Positions 61,510 to 64,000 of a stretch of DNA of 64,000 nucleotides are shown here, in pieces. Where the stretch lies: assembly GCF_000292525.1 (NCBI RefSeq), contig NZ_AEYF01000013.1:1-64000 (forward strand), read 5' to 3'. Positions within the stretch are counted from its first letter, which is position 1, and every line of letters starts with the position of its first letter. The DNA is from Rhizobium sp. CCGE 510. Its GTDB lineage: Bacteria; Pseudomonadota; Alphaproteobacteria; Rhizobiales; Rhizobiaceae. The notes beneath the pieces were generated by a model. That model was given only the letters and a program-made list of their open reading frames with translations. It was not told where the DNA came from and searched no databases. Both the position numbers and the translations under genes were made by a program.

Positions 61510-62379
61510 TCAGGCTTTGACCGGTGCCGGCGGACCGGTGACGATGGGCGTATCGTCACGGCTGCCCCATTCGCTCCACGAACCGTCATAAAGCTTGTTG
61601 TCGTGATGGCCGAGCGATTCCAGCGCCAGCGTGATGATTGCGGCGGTGATGCCCGAGCCGCAGGAGGTGACGACGGGCTTGGAAAGATCGATGCCGGCAT
61701 CCTCGATCGTCTGCCTGAGTTCGGGCAGCGACTTGAACCGGCCCTGGTTGGCGAAGGTGCCGGAGGGCAGGCTGCGGGCGCCGGGCATATGGCCGGAGCG
61801 CATGCCGGCACGCGGCTCGGGCTCGGCGGCGGCGAAGCGGCCGGCGCTGCGGGCATCGGCGATCTGCATCGCGCCGCTCGAGACGATATCGCGCATCGTA
61901 TCGAGCGTCACCACGCGGCTCTCGTCGAAGTCAGGCGTGAAACGCGCCGGCGCATAGCTGGGCATGGTGCTTTCGAGCGGCCGGCCTTCGGCCTTCCAGC
62001 CGTCGAGACCGCCATCGAGCACGAAGACGTTCTTTGCACCCATCACCCGGAACAGCCACCAGACCCGCGGCGAGGCGAACAGGCCGATGCCGTCATAGAC
62101 GACGATGCGATCGTTCTCGCTGATGCCGAGCCGGCCGGCCTCAGTAGCGAAATAACCGGGTGAGGGGATCGTGTGCGGCAGCGAGGTCGAATGGTCGGCG
62201 ATCTTGTCCTGGTCGAAGCGGATGGCGCCGGGAATATGGCCGGCCGCATATTCGGCATCGGCATCGCGCTTCTGCGCCGGCAGATAGAAAGAGGCGTCCA
62301 GCACGCGCAAATCCGGGTTCCCGAGCTCGGCCTGCAGCCAGTCGGCCGACACGACGAAACGGCTCTTGGTCTCACTCAT
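61510..62379 (-). CDS. sseA: 3-mercaptopyruvate sulfurtransferase
   Basis: A 289-aa tandem rhodanese. The inactive N-terminal domain opens VSADWLQAELGNPDLRVLDA, and the C-terminal domain carries the catalytic Cys in PVVTSCGSGITAAI. The CGSGITA loop is typical of mercaptopyruvate rather than thiosulfate transferases. It sits in a sulphur/cysteine operon with cysK and alaX. Confidence 0.9.
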   Translation of the reverse strand: MSETKSRFVVSADWLQAELGNPDLRVLDASFYLPAQKRDADAEYAAGHIPGAIRFDQDKIADHSTSLPHTIPSPGYFATEAGRLGISENDRIVVYDGIGLFASPRVWWLFRVMGAKNVFVLDGGLDGWKAEGRPLESTMPSYAPARFTPDFDESRVVTLDTMRDIVSSGAMQIADARSAGRFAAAEPEPRAGMRSGHMPGARSLPSGTFANQGRFKSLPELRQTIEDAGIDLSKPVVTSCGSGITAAIITLALESLGHHDNKLYDGSWSEWGSRDDTPIVTGPPAPVKA

Positions 62380-62397
62380 TATGGTCTCCCTTGATGG

Positions 62398-63135
62398 TCA
62401 GGCTTCGTCGCCGGGCGTGCCGAAGCGGATGCGGAAGCGCCGGTTCTCCTTGCCCTTTTTCTCGATCTTGGCGATGTGGATCTGCCCGACTTCCTGTGTC
62501 TCGGAGACATGTGTGCCGCCGCAGGGCTGGCTGTCAATCGAGGAGTTTTCGCCGATGCAGACGAGGCTGACGCGCCCGAGCCCGATCGGCGGGCGGACAT
62601 TCTTCGATTTGACGATATCGGGATTGGCGGCAAGTTCATCGTCGGTGATCCATTGCAGAGTGACCGGATGGTTCTGACCGACCAGTTCCATCAGCTTGGC
62701 CGTGACTTCGTCCTTGTCGATCGTCTCGCTCATGTCGAAATCGATGCGGCTCTCCTCCTCGCCGACGGCAGCCCCGGTGATCGGATAGGAGCAGACGACG
62801 GACAGCAGGTGGCAGGCCGTATGCATGCGCATCAGCCTGTAGCGGCGCGGCCAGTCGACATGCAGCACCAGCGTCTCGCCGACCACAGGCTTCGGCTCGT
62901 TTTCGAGCGGCACGTGGATGATGATATCCTTGCTTGGACCGTATTTCGTCTGGCTAAGGGCGATCTTGGTGCCGTCGGTTCGTTCAAGCTCGCCGGTATC
63001 ACCCGGCTGGCCGCCTGATGCCGCATAGAAGCAGGTCTGGTCCAGTTCGATGCCTCCGTCTTCGTTCACGGCCGTGACGACTGCCTCGCAGGTCGAGAGA
63101 TAGAAGTCGTCACGAAAGAGGGCATTGACGGGCAT
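62398..63135 (-). CDS. alaX: Alanyl-tRNA editing protein (AlaX type)
   Basis: A 245-aa free-standing editing domain that hydrolyses mischarged Ser/Gly-tRNA(Ala). Zinc ligands are in MRMHTACHLLSVVC (H-x3-H) and DSQPCGGTHVSETQEVG (C…H). CFYAASGGQPGDTGEL is the N-terminal glycine-rich block. Length matches AlaX-M/L proteins. Lies 6 bp after cysK and 18 bp before sseA. Confidence 0.9.
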   Translation of the reverse strand: MPVNALFRDDFYLSTCEAVVTAVNEDGGIELDQTCFYAASGGQPGDTGELERTDGTKIALSQTKYGPSKDIIIHVPLENEPKPVVGETLVLHVDWPRRYRLMRMHTACHLLSVVCSYPITGAAVGEEESRIDFDMSETIDKDEVTAKLMELVGQNHPVTLQWITDDELAANPDIVKSKNVRPPIGLGRVSLVCIGENSSIDSQPCGGTHVSETQEVGQIHIAKIEKKGKENRRFRIRFGTPGDEA

Positions 63136-63141
63136 GGGATC

Positions 63142-64000
63142 TCACGCGGGCTCATAGGGAACGTTTATGTCGGGCGACCTGGCCATCCAGCCCGGAACCG
63201 GCAGCCCCTTCGATGTCAGGAAATCCGGGTTGAAGAGCTTCGACTGATAGCGGTTGCCGTAGTCGCAGAGGATGGTCACCACGGTGTGACCGGGTCCGAG
63301 ATCCCGGGCGAGATTGACCGCGCCGGCAATGTTGATTGCTGTCGAGCCGCCAAGGCAGAGGCCCTCGTTTTCGACGAGATCGAAAAGATAGGGAAGCGCT
63401 TCGGCATCGGACACCCGATACGAAAAATCGGGGGTGAAGCCTTCGAGATTGGCCGTGATGCGGCCCTGGCCGATGCCCTCGGTGATCGAGGAGCCCTCGG
63501 ATTTCAACGTGCCGTTCTGGTAGAATTCATAGAGAGCGGCGCCGTCGGGATCGGCGATGCCAATCCTGATGTCTGCGTTGAAAGCCTTCAGGCCAGCGGC
63601 GACACCTGCCAGCGTGCCGCCGGAGCCGACCGAGCAGATGAAGCCGTCGATCTTGCCGTCGGTATCCTTCCAGATTTCTCGGGAGGTCGTTTCGACATGT
63701 GCCTGGCGATTGGCGACGTTGTCGAACTGGTTTGCCCAGATCGCCCCATTCGCTTCGGTCTTCGCCAACTGCTCGGCGAGCCGCCCGGAGACCTTCACGT
63801 AGTTGTTCGGGTTCTTGTAGGGAACGGCAGGCACTTCGACGAGTTCGGCGCCGAGCAGTTTCAGCGCGTCCTTCTTTTCCTGGCTCTGTGTTTCCGGGAT
63901 GACGATGACGGTGCGGTAGCCGAGCGCCTTGGCGACCAGCGTCAGCCCGATGCCGGTGTTGCCGGCCGTGCCTTCGACGATGACGCCGCCGGGCCGAAGC
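63142..64000 (-). CDS. cysK: Cysteine synthase A, N-terminal part beyond the window
   Basis: About 286 C-terminal residues are in the window. The PLP enzyme makes cysteine from O-acetylserine and sulfide. IVEGTAGNTGIGLTLVAKAL is the substrate-binding loop (T-x-GNTG), and SVGSGGTLAGVAAGLKAF the phosphate loop. LCLGGSTAINIAGAVNLA supplies the Ser near the PLP ring. The C-terminal DYGNRYQSKLFNPDFLTSKG marks the longer 340-aa subgroup. The catalytic Lys lies off the right edge. Confidence 0.92.
   Translation of the reverse strand, partial: LRPGGVIVEGTAGNTGIGLTLVAKALGYRTVIVIPETQSQEKKDALKLLGAELVEVPAVPYKNPNNYVKVSGRLAEQLAKTEANGAIWANQFDNVANRQAHVETTSREIWKDTDGKIDGFICSVGSGGTLAGVAAGLKAFNADIRIGIADPDGAALYEFYQNGTLKSEGSSITEGIGQGRITANLEGFTPDFSYRVSDAEALPYLFDLVENEGLCLGGSTAINIAGAVNLARDLGPGHTVVTILCDYGNRYQSKLFNPDFLTSKGLPVPGWMARSPDINVPYEPA

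Overview
The window looks like chromosomal DNA of a Rhizobium-type alphaproteobacterium (R. leguminosarum/etli group or a close relative). The pointers are high GC, DUF1236 and BA14K-like envelope proteins, promoters of the EcfG general-stress type (GGAAC-N16-CGTT), intergenic palindromes of the kind common in rhizobial genomes, and a B12-dependent ribonucleotide reductase (NrdJ) under NrdR-like boxes. The species is an inference; no rRNA is present.

Layout. 1-6.6 kb: the tail of a sugar ABC-transporter ATPase, then four co-directional oxidoreductases (two GMC flavoproteins, a Gfo/Idh/MocA dehydrogenase, a fumarate-reductase-type flavoprotein), which looks like an uptake and oxidation operon for a sugar or polyol. 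6.6-18.5 kb: an exonuclease III and a stress/envelope cluster: a YqjD/DUF883-like protein, an Asn/Gly-repeat exported protein, a NarL-type two-component pair, a 58-aa membrane protein, a methyltransferase, two DUF1236 proteins, a BA14K protein, a HARP-like protein, an L,D-transpeptidase and a PfpI/DJ-1 protein. A recurring near-palindrome (about GGACYWARGTCC) lies in front of many of these genes, several times just upstream of an EcfG-type promoter. 18.6-24.8 kb: phenylalanine/tyrosine catabolism (phhA, hppD, hmgA, fahA, maiA) with two Lrp/AsnC regulators. 24.9-27.5 kb: a MEKHLA-domain protein, a ClpP-like exported protein and a broken gene.

27.6-33.7 kb: a compact three-gene unit (two-HKD phospholipase-D-type nuclease with a zinc ribbon, a 531-aa protein of unknown function, a KAP P-loop NTPase), inserted between a decayed gene and nrdJ. 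This is the best candidate for an undescribed system, most likely anti-phage or anti-plasmid defence. 33.9-42.5 kb: nrdJ with tandem NrdR-like boxes exactly 31 bp apart, a periplasmic sensor-like protein, a xanthine/guanine phosphoribosyltransferase, a universal stress protein, a CinA-type protein and WrbA. 42.6-45.6 kb: tRNA-Leu(UAA) interrupted by a 205-nt group I intron, next to a SARP-like/TPR regulator and a 72-aa protein. 46-54.5 kb: VanZ-like protein, threonine dehydratase, HlyU, diguanylate cyclase, MFS transporter, and the divergent pairs SDR/TetR and AzoR/LysR. 54.5-64 kb: a Tat-exported cyclic nucleotide phosphodiesterase/nucleotidase, PilZ protein, EamA transporter, divergent Lrp/ald, DUF1203 protein, a small coiled-coil protein, and an operon cysK-alaX-sseA-GNAT that runs off the right edge.

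All product names are read from motifs and remembered family features; no database search was possible.
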